From contig NZ_JAGQCJ010000017.1 of the NCBI RefSeq assembly GCF_024346135.1, positions 1-55,650 of the forward strand: 55,650 nucleotides of DNA, read 5' to 3'. Under the pieces are notes generated by a model. The model worked only from the letters and a program-made list of their open reading frames with translations, was not told where the DNA came from and made no database searches. The DNA is from Cyanobium sp. CH-040 (GTDB lineage Bacteria; Cyanobacteriota; Cyanobacteriia; PCC-6307; Cyanobiaceae). The position numbers and the translations under genes are program-made. Below are positions 43,011-50,513 of this stretch, one piece after another (position 1 is the stretch's first letter; each line of letters starts with the position of its first letter).

Positions 43011-43034
43011 ATCACCCACCCGCGGCCGGAACGA
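43010..43034 (+). promoter_or_regulatory. Two-box motif, copy 9
   Basis: AATCA, 13 nt, GGAACGA, then GAGGAGGGC. The first A is the last base of the exonuclease remnant's stop. The box ends 26 bp before the ATG at 43061. Confidence 0.8.
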
Positions 43035-43060
43035 GAGGAGGGCAACCTCCTCACCTTGCG

Positions 43061-44695
43061 ATGGCCACCTACCGCTACGCCCGCCCTGAACCAGACGCCT
43101 CATCCGCCACTCCCCAGCCTGCAGAAGCCGCCGATGTCGCCCCCATGCCGGTTGCCACCGGCAGCGCCATGGCCTTCTTGCGCTGGCTGGAGAGCGCTGG
43201 TAATGCCCAGAGCCTGCGCGTCGAAGCCGGTCAGCATCTGTTCAATCAACCCACCACTCCCCAGCCGCGGGCCCATCTCCTGCGCCGCGCTGCTGCTGCC
43301 AGCGGCCTGTGGGTGTTCGCAGATGAGCTGCACGGCAACCAGGCCGTCGCCCAGGACCTCCGCCAGCGCTCCATCGCTGCCTCCGTTCTCCTGTCGGGCA
43401 GTTCGCTGATCGACTACATCAGCTCCCTGGGCCTGTTCGCCTTCATCTTCCGCCTCGCTCCAGCCGGGCCCGTTCCCTACACCCTGGGGCTCTCCACCCT
43501 GCTGCTGCTGTTCGGCAACTGGAGCGGCCGGGCGATGGTCGACCGCCACAAGGGCCAGGCGATTCCCAACATCTCCCTCTCGATCTTCATCGCCCTCTCG
43601 CTCTTCCAGTCCCTCACCGCCGGCATCGGCGTGTTTCTCTTCAACGGGCAGGCGCGGGTGGTGGAGGCCAGGGCCGAGGCCCTGATCGAGCAGGACGTGG
43701 AGGAACGCCGCCGCCGCATCGCCGAGCTGCTCAACCCCGCCCATCCCGCCATCGCCAACGACCAGGAGGCCTGTAACGCCAACCGTCTCCAGCTCGGCCA
43801 GATCGGCGCCGACAACACCGCCTACCAGCAGCTCTCGGTGGAGACCTTCGGGCGCTGGGAGGACCGCCGCGTGCCGCCCAGCGGCCGGCCACGCTGGGAA
43901 CTGGCGAGCTGGCCCCTGGCCCAGTGGCCCCTCTGCCCCCGCGTCGAGCAGCAGCGCGGGCTGCTCCAGCAGCAGGCCGAGCAGCAGCGCACCGAGCTGG
44001 CGGCACTGGAGGCCCAGGTCCGGCAGGCACCCAGCAAGGCCGATTTCCTTGCGAGCAGCCGGCCCCAGGTCTTCCAGCAGGTGTTCCTCCGCACAGGTGA
44101 CGGCCGCATCGAACTCAAGGACGGCGTGCAGGCGTTCGGGGCGGCGTGGGAGTTCTTCTGGAACCCGCCGGCCGAGTACCGCAGCGATCTGATCCTGAGC
44201 TGGGTGTACATGGCCGTCTCGGTCATCACCTCCGCCGGTGCCGTCGCGCTCCTCTACTGGCAGTCCCGGGCCGACAACACCCGCATGTCGTTTGCGGTGC
44301 CCTGCGGCCAGTACCGCTTCAAGTTGCTGAGCGAACTGCGCGACCGGCTGCCGGCCGAGATCCAGCAGTTCTTCCTCGAGCGCCAGCGCCAGCGCCTTGA
44401 GCAGCGCATCCCACCGGCCAGCGGTGTGGCGATCGAGGACATCTCCAACCTCAACCCCGACTTCCAGACCCTCGCCTACCTGATGCAGCGCGGTGATGAA
44501 ACCACCCAGCAGGAGGCGCAGCGCCAGTACTGGCAGCACCTGATCAACCTCTACATCAACGACACCAGCAGCACTGGCGACATTGATTACGACTACCTCT
44601 ACAACAACGTGATCGGCTTCTGGCGCAACCTCAAATCCGCCCACAACGTGCAGGCCGCCCCCGCCCGCTTCATCGATCCTCCGGCCAGCAGCTGA
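43061..44695 (+). CDS. Large membrane protein of the motif-bearing locus
   Basis: About 544 residues, family not recognised. Three or four helices lie at about residues 110-200 (LIDYISSLGLFAFIFRL; SLSIFIALSLFQSLTAGIGVFLF), then a coiled coil of about 150 residues (EQQRGLLQQQAEQQRTELAAL), a further helix (LSWVYMAVSVITSAGAVALLYW) and a 150-residue cytoplasmic tail. The layout resembles membrane-bound effectors or sensors. The two-box motif is 26 bp upstream; the following peptidase has no motif of its own. Confidence 0.7.
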   Translation: MATYRYARPEPDASSATPQPAEAADVAPMPVATGSAMAFLRWLESAGNAQSLRVEAGQHLFNQPTTPQPRAHLLRRAAAASGLWVFADELHGNQAVAQDLRQRSIAASVLLSGSSLIDYISSLGLFAFIFRLAPAGPVPYTLGLSTLLLLFGNWSGRAMVDRHKGQAIPNISLSIFIALSLFQSLTAGIGVFLFNGQARVVEARAEALIEQDVEERRRRIAELLNPAHPAIANDQEACNANRLQLGQIGADNTAYQQLSVETFGRWEDRRVPPSGRPRWELASWPLAQWPLCPRVEQQRGLLQQQAEQQRTELAALEAQVRQAPSKADFLASSRPQVFQQVFLRTGDGRIELKDGVQAFGAAWEFFWNPPAEYRSDLILSWVYMAVSVITSAGAVALLYWQSRADNTRMSFAVPCGQYRFKLLSELRDRLPAEIQQFFLERQRQRLEQRIPPASGVAIEDISNLNPDFQTLAYLMQRGDETTQQEAQRQYWQHLINLYINDTSSTGDIDYDYLYNNVIGFWRNLKSAHNVQAAPARFIDPPASS

Positions 44696-44738
44696 GTTCT
44701 GCCTGCCTCCTCCCCCATCCACCGTCACCCCAGCCGTC

Positions 44739-45572
44739 TTGACCCAAGCCCTCCAGCGCCGCCTCCTGGCCCACCTCGAGCAGCTCGCCCGGCCCCGCCA
44801 CGCCCAGTGGGACCGGCTGGGACTGATGAGCGTGCGCGCCTACCTGCACGAGCAGCTCGCCGCCCTGGGCCAGGTGGAGGAGCACCACTTCCAGGAGGGC
44901 ATCGAGGCCGGCACCAACCTGATCCTCAGGCTCCCCGGCGAGCACCCCGGCCTCGATCCGCTGCTGGTGGGCGCCCATTACGACGGGCCCCTGCACTCCA
45001 TCGGCGCCGACGATAACGCCACCGGCGTCGCCGCCCTGCTGGAGCTCGCCCGCCGCTGGCGGCAGTCACCGCCCCGGCGGCCGGTGTGGATCGTGGCGTT
45101 CGATCAGGAGGAGTGGGGGATGCTGGGCAGCAAAGCCCTGGCCCGTGAACTCCGCCAGGGCGGCCAGAGGCTGCGGCTGATGGCGAGCCTGGAGATGCTC
45201 GGGTTCACCAGCACCAGCCAGGACTACCTGCTGCCGGCGATGCGCCGGATCTACGGCGAGGTGGGCGACTTCATCGCCGTGGTGGGGAACGCCGGGGCCG
45301 CCCTCACCCTCCCGCAGCTGGCGCGGCCTATGGGCCAGCACGTGAAAACCAAAGTGCTGCCGGTGCCCAATGGCGGCCGCGCCCTTCCCGATGTGCGCCT
45401 CTCGGATCACAGCCCCTTCTGGGATGCGGGCTACGACGCGGTGATGGTCACCGACACCTCGTTCCTGCGCAACCCGCACTACCACCGGATGAGCGACACG
45501 ATCGACACCCTCAATCTGCCCTTCCTGGCGGCCGTCACCGAGGGGCTCGATGCCGCGCTGAGGGGGCTGTGA
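44739..45572 (+). CDS. M28 family zinc peptidase
   Basis: About 277 residues, no signal peptide. Metal ligands of M28 aminopeptidases are present: GAHYDG, GADDNATG, AFDQEEWG and HYHRMSDT. LLVGAHYDG and VWIVAFDQEEWGMLGS are typical. The start is uncertain: TTG 44739 or ATG 44827, the latter losing the first helix. It begins 43 bp after the membrane-protein gene on the same strand, so it could be its partner. Confidence 0.85.
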   Translation: MTQALQRRLLAHLEQLARPRHAQWDRLGLMSVRAYLHEQLAALGQVEEHHFQEGIEAGTNLILRLPGEHPGLDPLLVGAHYDGPLHSIGADDNATGVAALLELARRWRQSPPRRPVWIVAFDQEEWGMLGSKALARELRQGGQRLRLMASLEMLGFTSTSQDYLLPAMRRIYGEVGDFIAVVGNAGAALTLPQLARPMGQHVKTKVLPVPNGGRALPDVRLSDHSPFWDAGYDAVMVTDTSFLRNPHYHRMSDTIDTLNLPFLAAVTEGLDAALRGL

Positions 45573-45578
45573 GGACGG

Positions 45579-46022
45579 TCAGCGCCGCAGCTGATCCAGG
45601 AGCGGGTCGGATTCAGCAGCCAGCGGATTCACCACGCGAACCCCACGCCAGCTGAAGCCTGGATGAAGGTCTTCCGTGAGCAGCAGCCGGGCACCGCCCT
45701 CGGCGGCCACGTTGAGCACCAGCGCATCCCAACTGGAAAGCTGATGGGCCACGCAGAGATCCATGGCTCCGCGCCAGGCGGCAGCACTGCTCTCCAGCAC
45801 CGGGAAGGCATCCATCCAGCTCAGCACCGCTTCCTGTGCCTGCTGTGCGCTGCGTCCGGCCTTGCCGGTGAGCACCCGGAACAATTCCCCCAGGCACTGC
45901 AACGGCACCACCAGGTCGGCATCCGCCAGCTGCCGCAGCAGCTCCCGGGTGGCGTTCACCCTCTCCCCATCTCCGAACCCCTCCGCGTAGACCAGCAGGT
46001 TGGTGTCGAGTGCTGCCCGCAT
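45579..46022 (-). CDS. PIN-domain toxin (VapC-like)
   Basis: About 147 residues: ALDTNLLVYAEG gives the first Asp, LGELFRVL the Glu, SSWDALVLNVA the third acid and LLTEDLHPG the fourth, so the PIN RNase site is complete. The ATG overlaps the antitoxin stop by 4 bp. Confidence 0.88.
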   Translation of the reverse strand: MRAALDTNLLVYAEGFGDGERVNATRELLRQLADADLVVPLQCLGELFRVLTGKAGRSAQQAQEAVLSWMDAFPVLESSAAAWRGAMDLCVAHQLSSWDALVLNVAAEGGARLLLTEDLHPGFSWRGVRVVNPLAAESDPLLDQLRR

Positions 46023-46297
46023 CAGTCGTAGAGCGCATCGCGCTGCCAGGTGCGGGGTTCGCCGCTGGCGGGCTGAGCGGCCAGCCGAGCCAGCAGTGCG
46101 CGGCGCGCCTGGCCAAAGGACTGCCTGCCGGCCTGGACCGGAGCGAGGGTGGCGACGGGGCGCCCGTGGGACTGCACCGTGAAGCTCTGCCCCTGGGCCA
46201 CCTGACGCAGCAGAGCGGAGAAGGAGCGATTGGCCTCGGAGGCACTGACTACAACGGGTTCCGCCTCAGCCACGGCCAGGGATGTAGTGAGTTTCAC
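46022..46297 (-). CDS. Phd/YefM-family antitoxin
   Basis: About 91 residues from a GTG at 46297. VVVSASEANRSFSALLRQV and FTVQSHGRPVATLAP form the Phd/YefM DNA-binding half; the C-terminal tail would wrap the PIN toxin. A perfect 8-3-8 dyad covers its start codon and is probably its operator. Confidence 0.8.
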   Translation of the reverse strand: MKLTTSLAVAEAEPVVVSASEANRSFSALLRQVAQGQSFTVQSHGRPVATLAPVQAGRQSFGQARRALLARLAAQPASGEPRTWQRDALYD

Positions 46298-46301
46298 TAC
46301 A
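46283..46301. promoter_or_regulatory. Perfect 8-3-8 palindrome at the antitoxin start
   Basis: TGTAGTGA-GTT-TCACTACA. It overlaps the GTG start of the Phd-like antitoxin and lies upstream of the divergent HD-domain gene at 46358. Autoregulatory binding by the antitoxin, perhaps also affecting the HD gene, is inferred. Confidence 0.6.
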
Positions 46302-46357
46302 GTAATGCCATCAGGTAGCGGCGGCGACACGGGAAGACCGGCGCAAGACTCCGCACC

Positions 46358-47026
46358 ATGAGCGAGAAACCACCAGCCCACAGCCCCCGTTACATCGAGG
46401 CCCTGCAGTGGGCCGCCGAGCTCCACGGCCGCCAGCGCCGCAAGGGCAAGGAGGTGCCCTACATCTCCCACCTGATCGCCGTCAGCGCCCTGGTGTGGGA
46501 GGACGGCGGCGATGAGGAACAGGCGATCGCGGCCCTGTTGCACGACGCCATCGAAGATGCGGGCGTGAGCGCCGAGCAGATCGCCGAGCGCTTCGGGGAG
46601 CGGGTGGCGCAGATCGTGGAGGACTGCACCGATACCAACGGTCCTGTGACTGCCGGCGGCGAGAAGGAACCGTGGCTGGTGCGCAAGCGGCGCTATGTGG
46701 AGCACCTGCTGCATGTACCCCTGGATTCGCTGCTGGTGAGCGCGGCTGACAAGGCCCACAACGCCCGCGACCAGATGCTCGATGCCCGCCGGGACCCCAG
46801 CAGCTGGAGCCGCTTCAACGCCGGCATCGACGGCACCGCCTGGTATCAGCTGCGCATCCACCACACACTCAAGCGTCGGCTTCCGGACAGCCGCTCCACC
46901 GAACTTCTCGGAGAGGCCCTGCAGGAGCTGCTCGACAGCCAGGCCTACCGGCAGGTCGTGCCCCAGGGCATCGCGCCCTCGGTGTGGGCCGCGGGTTACG
47001 CAAAGCGGCAGGAGCCCGGGCCCTGA
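46358..47026 (+). CDS. HD-domain phosphohydrolase, SpoT/MESH1-like
   Basis: About 222 residues. ALQWAAELHGRQRRKGKEVP, YISHLIAVSAL, and LLHDAIEDAGVS form the HD metal site as in the hydrolase half of RelA/SpoT; DKAHNARD continues it. No synthetase domain follows. It may hydrolyse alarmones or other nucleotides. It diverges from the Phd-VapC pair. Confidence 0.82.
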   Translation: MSEKPPAHSPRYIEALQWAAELHGRQRRKGKEVPYISHLIAVSALVWEDGGDEEQAIAALLHDAIEDAGVSAEQIAERFGERVAQIVEDCTDTNGPVTAGGEKEPWLVRKRRYVEHLLHVPLDSLLVSAADKAHNARDQMLDARRDPSSWSRFNAGIDGTAWYQLRIHHTLKRRLPDSRSTELLGEALQELLDSQAYRQVVPQGIAPSVWAAGYAKRQEPGP

Positions 47027-47085
47027 GTGATGAGCCGCTACGGGGGGCAGGCGCAGGGGTGAGCCTGTCCAGGCACTGGATCCGC

Positions 47086-47330
47086 CCGCCCAGGCTGCAC
47101 CCGTTTCCGATCAGATCCCCGCCCTGCAGCGAGCCCGCAACCAGGACACGATCAGCAGTGATGTGGATGTATGGGGGGAGTTGGATCCCCTCACCTTTTT
47201 CGCCACGGTGCACCTCAATCGGGAGCTGGAGGAGCTGCTGCAGCGCCCGGTCGTTCAGTGCGTCTGCGAGCGCAGGCCGATCAGGTCGCTGCTGCCCTTG
47301 TCGAGCCGGAACCACACGAGGCGCCCCCTG
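47086..47330 (+). pseudogene. Possible MNT nucleotidyltransferase relic
   Basis: One frame reads ISSDVDVWGELDPLTFF and then LNRELEELLQRPVVQ, like the second half of small MNT proteins (SDIDLLVEFDP..., ELEELLGRPVDLV), but the GS motif and start are missing and the following residues are unlike the family. This interval is otherwise gene-free. Confidence 0.35.
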
Positions 47331-47366
47331 CCGCAGGCCATACCTTCTGTTGCAGGGCGGGGCTAC

Positions 47367-47636
47367 TCACTCGTAGTGACTCCAGAGGCGCAGCACCTTC
47401 ACGATCCGCTCGTCCTCCAGCACCTGGTAGACGAGGCGGTGCTGGATGTTGATCCGCCGTGAGCAGGCCCCGCGCAGATGGCCCACCAGGGCCTCGTAGG
47501 GCGGGGGCTGCTGGTAGGGATCAATGGCCAGGATGTCGAGCAGAGCCTGGGCTTTCTGCTTGAGGGCCGGGGATGCCGACGCGAGCTTGCGGGCGTCCTT
47601 CTGCGCCTGCCTGGTGAACAGAACCGTCCAGCTCAC
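47367..47636 (-). CDS. yoeB: YoeB/Txe-type RNase toxin
   Basis: About 89 residues: WTVLFTRQAQKDARKL, PYEALVGHLRGACSRRINI and QHRLVYQVLEDERIVKVLRLWSHYE-like end match YoeB, with the terminal His-Tyr. It cleaves mRNA at the ribosome in the family. The ATG overlaps the antitoxin stop by 4 bp. Confidence 0.9.
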   Translation of the reverse strand: MSWTVLFTRQAQKDARKLASASPALKQKAQALLDILAIDPYQQPPPYEALVGHLRGACSRRINIQHRLVYQVLEDERIVKVLRLWSHYE

Positions 47637-47875
47637 CAGCCGGGTTCGCTGCTCAGCTCAGAGACATCGGTTGCCATGCCTTCGAGGATCGACTCGCGCA
47701 TGCCGGGGATCGAGACCAGATGCAGGGTCTCCTGGATGGCGCGCCAGTCATCCTGGGAGAGCAGCACGGCATTGCCCCGCTTGCCGGTGATCTGCACCGG
47801 CTCGTGGGACTGCCCCACCTCGTCGATCAGGGCGTAGAGCCGCTTGCGGGCTTCTGTGGCGGACACGGTGGTCAT
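47633..47875 (-). CDS. yefM: YefM/Phd antitoxin
   Basis: About 80 residues beginning VSATEARKRLYALIDEVGQ and continuing ITGKRGNAVLLSQDDW, the YefM N-terminal DNA-binding domain, followed by the helical toxin-binding tail. A short dyad at 47892-47907 is a possible operator. Confidence 0.9.
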   Translation of the reverse strand: MTTVSATEARKRLYALIDEVGQSHEPVQITGKRGNAVLLSQDDWRAIQETLHLVSIPGMRESILEGMATDVSELSSEPGW

Positions 47876-47891
47876 GGCATGGCTCTTGCCC

Positions 47892-47907
47892 GTACGTCAA
47901 AGCGTAC
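47892..47907. promoter_or_regulatory. Inverted repeat upstream of yefM
   Basis: GTACG, 6 nt, CGTAC, 17 bp upstream of the yefM ATG. YefM operators are known to hold short palindromes with a GTAC core, which fits. Confidence 0.45.
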
Positions 47908-48003
47908 TGGCCCTGGTTGTGCTGCGTCGGCGGTGTGGCCGCGATCCGCTCCCTGGAAGAACGCAGCGGATCCCGTGGAACCCCAACCGATCAGACTTGC
48001 GCC

Positions 48004-48231
48004 ATGAGCCTCCCCCTCGCCCAGAGCCAGCTCGATGCCATCACCGCCGCCTGCCAGCGGCACCACGTGGCGCGTCTGCACGCCTTCGGGTCGGCCCTGC
48101 GGCCCGACTACCGGCCCGGTGAGAGCGACATCGACCTGCTGGTGGAGTTTCAGGCCCTGGAACCAGGAGAACTGGCCCAGGCGTACTTCGGCCTTGAGCA
48201 GCAACCGGCCCGCCTTCAGCTCAACTGGTGA
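48004..48231 (+). CDS. MNT nucleotidyltransferase, C-terminally truncated
   Basis: About 75 residues. The N-terminal part with FGSALRPDYRPGESDIDLLVEF is complete, but after AYFGLEQQPA the usual LLG-x-PVDLV end is lost and a stop follows. No HEPN toxin gene is adjacent. Likely a decayed member of a former HEPN-MNT pair. Confidence 0.7.
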   Translation: MSLPLAQSQLDAITAACQRHHVARLHAFGSALRPDYRPGESDIDLLVEFQALEPGELAQAYFGLEQQPARLQLNW

Positions 48232-48234
48232 CTG

Positions 48235-48864
48235 TCAGCCTTGCCCAAGGCTCCCGAGCCTTGGAAGCAACAATCCAGAGCGCTCTCGATAGGCTTCAAA
48301 ATTGTCATAGCGAGACAGCGACTCATCCTTTCGGCGCATATTGGGGAGGAAGATCGCAAAGAAAAAGCCTGCCAATACGACAAAGGGCTGCCAGTGCATA
48401 GAGAGCAGGGCAAAGGATCCATAGATCAGCAGCTCACCAAGGTAGTTGGTGTTGCGAGAGCGCGCGAACAGCCCCTCATCAATCAGGCCTTTGTGATATC
48501 GCAAGGTGTAATACTTCTGGGCATCACCGACGTAATGCAGAAACACCCCGAAGATGTTCAGTGCCACGGCCCCCGCCACAATCGGCGCCGCGACCTCAAC
48601 TCCCGAGGAGATCAGCAGGAACGGCGCCAGCCAATAGAGACCCAGCACCAGCCATCCAGCGAAGGCCATACCCCAGCCAACGGGTTGCTGCCATTGCCGG
48701 TCTGGATAGATCCAGTCCTTCAGGAGCCAGAGCACCCCGTAGGTGCCGTGAAGCGCCAGGTACACCCACGCCGCCACCGAGCCATTGCCATAGATCCACA
48801 TCAGCGCTCCCACCACCACAGCCGTGGCACCTTTGTGCAGGTTGATGACGTGACGCAACTGCAT
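48235..48864 (-). CDS. Isoprenylcysteine methyltransferase/DUF1295-type membrane protein
   Basis: About 209 residues with five or six hydrophobic helices. LFARSRNTNYLGELLIYGSF and MRRKDESLSRYDNFEAYRE are the C-terminal motifs of the ICMT/steroid-reductase-like superfamily. Members methylate or reduce lipids; the substrate is unknown. GC is visibly lower than in its neighbours. Confidence 0.78.
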   Translation of the reverse strand: MQLRHVINLHKGATAVVVGALMWIYGNGSVAAWVYLALHGTYGVLWLLKDWIYPDRQWQQPVGWGMAFAGWLVLGLYWLAPFLLISSGVEVAAPIVAGAVALNIFGVFLHYVGDAQKYYTLRYHKGLIDEGLFARSRNTNYLGELLIYGSFALLSMHWQPFVVLAGFFFAIFLPNMRRKDESLSRYDNFEAYRERSGLLLPRLGSLGQG

Positions 48865-48969
48865 GACGAACCCTCAGGCGAGGTGGTGATGTCGCTGAAT
48901 CCTATGCAGGGCAGGCTTCACACAGCATCTGATGGATCAGCGCAGGAGGGCGTCCGCCTGCACGACCCA

Positions 48970-49401
48970 ATGAGCGTCCATGTGGAGACCGCAACCTGGC
49001 TCCCTGAGGAATCGCCACTGCTCAAGTTCATACTTGCTTGGAGTAAGGCCCGCCATGTCCACCTGGATGGGGCTGTGGTGAGCAGCTACTACCTCTGGCC
49101 CAACAGCCTCGCTCTCGGCGCCCATGTGGCCAATGCCGGCTATGTCGTGGCGGAGCACTGCCGCCGGCAGGGGATCGGCAGCCGCCTCTGCCAGCACTCC
49201 CTGCAGGCGGCCCGGCGGCTGGGCTTCCTGGCGATGCAGTTCAACCTGGTGGTGAGCACCAACACCGCCGGCCTGCGCTGCTGGCAGCAGAACGGCTTCC
49301 GGGTCGTCGACACCCTGCCGGGAGCGTTCCGCCACAAGCGGTTGGGCTACGTCGATGCGTTGGTGATGATCCAGTCCCTGGTTGAGGGTCCCGTCCCATG
49401 A
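48970..49401 (+). CDS. GNAT acetyltransferase, possibly N-terminally shortened
   Basis: About 143 residues. The acetyl-CoA site is AEHCRRQGIGSRLCQHSL, and LGFLAMQFNLVVSTN, GLRCWQQNGFRVV and RLGYVDALVM are typical of one GNAT subgroup. Only about 30 residues come before the core sheet, so part of the usual N-terminus may be missing; the preceding sequence gives no obvious continuation. Its stop overlaps the next ATG by 4 bp. Confidence 0.82.
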   Translation: MSVHVETATWLPEESPLLKFILAWSKARHVHLDGAVVSSYYLWPNSLALGAHVANAGYVVAEHCRRQGIGSRLCQHSLQAARRLGFLAMQFNLVVSTNTAGLRCWQQNGFRVVDTLPGAFRHKRLGYVDALVMIQSLVEGPVP

Positions 49402-49802
49402 AGGTCGTGCCCCTGCGGCTCAGACCCGGCGATGACCTGCGCCTGGCGCTCGAAGACTGGATGGGCCGGCAGCCAGAGCAGGCCGGCTGTGTGATCAGCG
49501 GCATCGGCAGCCTCTCGGTGGTCTGGCTGCGGCTGGCCGGCCGGCAGGAGATCACCAACCTGAGCGGCGATCTGGAGATCCTCAGCCTGGCCGGCACCCT
49601 CTCGCCGGATGGCGCCCACCTTCACATTGCTGTGGCGGACAGCACCGGAGCGGTGACCGGCGGCCATCTCTGCGCGGGCTCGCTGGTGCGCACCACGGCC
49701 GAGCTGGTGGTGGGCCTGCTGCTGGAGTGGCGCTTCAGCCGGGAGCTGGATCCGGGCACCAGCTTCGCCGAGCTGCGGGTCAGTCCTCAGGATCCGGGCT
49801 GA
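49398..49802 (+). CDS. PPC/DUF296 domain protein (second paralogue)
   Basis: About 134 residues, nearly identical in most blocks to the protein at 9570-9995 (PLRLRPGDDLRLALEDWMG; GAVTGGHLCAGS; VRTTAELVVGLL). Differences are concentrated at the C-terminus. Here it is coupled to a GNAT gene, whereas the first copy is coupled to a small membrane protein. Confidence 0.85.
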   Translation: MKVVPLRLRPGDDLRLALEDWMGRQPEQAGCVISGIGSLSVVWLRLAGRQEITNLSGDLEILSLAGTLSPDGAHLHIAVADSTGAVTGGHLCAGSLVRTTAELVVGLLLEWRFSRELDPGTSFAELRVSPQDPG

Positions 49803-49977
49803 GAGGCGGCAGCCGTCGCTCCACCTGCAGAAACACCAGCCAGGCCACGCCGGCGCTGATCCCGCCGGTCCAGTCGTTGCGCAGCAGCTCCACCACCGCC
49901 ACCGTGCTCGCGCCGATGCGCAGGCCCCGCAGCAGGAAGCGGCCCAGCTTCTCCAGCGTTTCCCGGTTCACCGCCAT
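49780..49977 (-). CDS. Small membrane protein, hypothetical
   Basis: About 65 residues with a hydrophobic stretch (GISAGVAWLVFLQVERRL) and a charged N-terminus (VNRETLEKLGRFLLRGLR). It converges on the PPC gene with a 23-bp overlap. No family recognised. Confidence 0.5.
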   Translation of the reverse strand: MAVNRETLEKLGRFLLRGLRIGASTVAVVELLRNDWTGGISAGVAWLVFLQVERRLPPLSPDPED

Positions 49978-50003
49978 GGCCTGGCAGCCAGCACTGAGCT
50001 GAT

Positions 50004-50513
50004 TCAGGTTGGCGGAAGCGCCGATGGTGCGCTCGCCAGCTGGGCGATCGCCTCAGGAGGCACGCCCACCTGCTGGGCGATCAGCAGCACCAGCTGCTCC
50101 AGCCGATCGAGGCGCTGCTCCAGGGCCTGCAGCTCGGCGGCACCAGCCTTGGCAGCGGTCTGAGCGGTGCTCGTCCTGCCCTTGCTGGCCTTGGTGGCCT
50201 CGAGCGGCAGGGCGCTGCGCAGGGGTGGACCGCCGGGATGGTTGAGCAGGGCCTCCACCTGTTGATCCTTGGGCCCACTGCTGAGCCGCTTGATACCCCG
50301 CTGCTTGCACAGTCCCCAGAGCACCTTGATCGAGAGGCTTTCCAGGTCAGCCCGGCTGGCCCGGGCTTCGGGGGCGGGCTCGATCAGCGTCGGCCCAGCC
50401 GCAGGCTCCCCCGGAACGTCGCGCAGTTCCTGCTCCAGCCCCCGGTAGAGGCGGGCATCGGACTGGGCCAGCTCCCGCAGCGTGGCCCGCAGCGTGTCAG
50501 TGATCTGGCCCAT
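50004..50513 (-). CDS. Hypothetical protein with SAP-like segment and C-terminal coiled coil
   Basis: About 169 residues. SLSIKVLWGLCKQRGIKRLS followed by KDQQVEALLNH resembles a SAP nucleic-acid-binding helix pair; the C-terminus (LQALEQRLDRLEQLVLLIAQQ) is a coiled coil. Its start overlaps the end of the next upstream gene by 17 bp. Confidence 0.6.
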   Translation of the reverse strand: MGQITDTLRATLRELAQSDARLYRGLEQELRDVPGEPAAGPTLIEPAPEARASRADLESLSIKVLWGLCKQRGIKRLSSGPKDQQVEALLNHPGGPPLRSALPLEATKASKGRTSTAQTAAKAGAAELQALEQRLDRLEQLVLLIAQQVGVPPEAIAQLASAPSALPPT

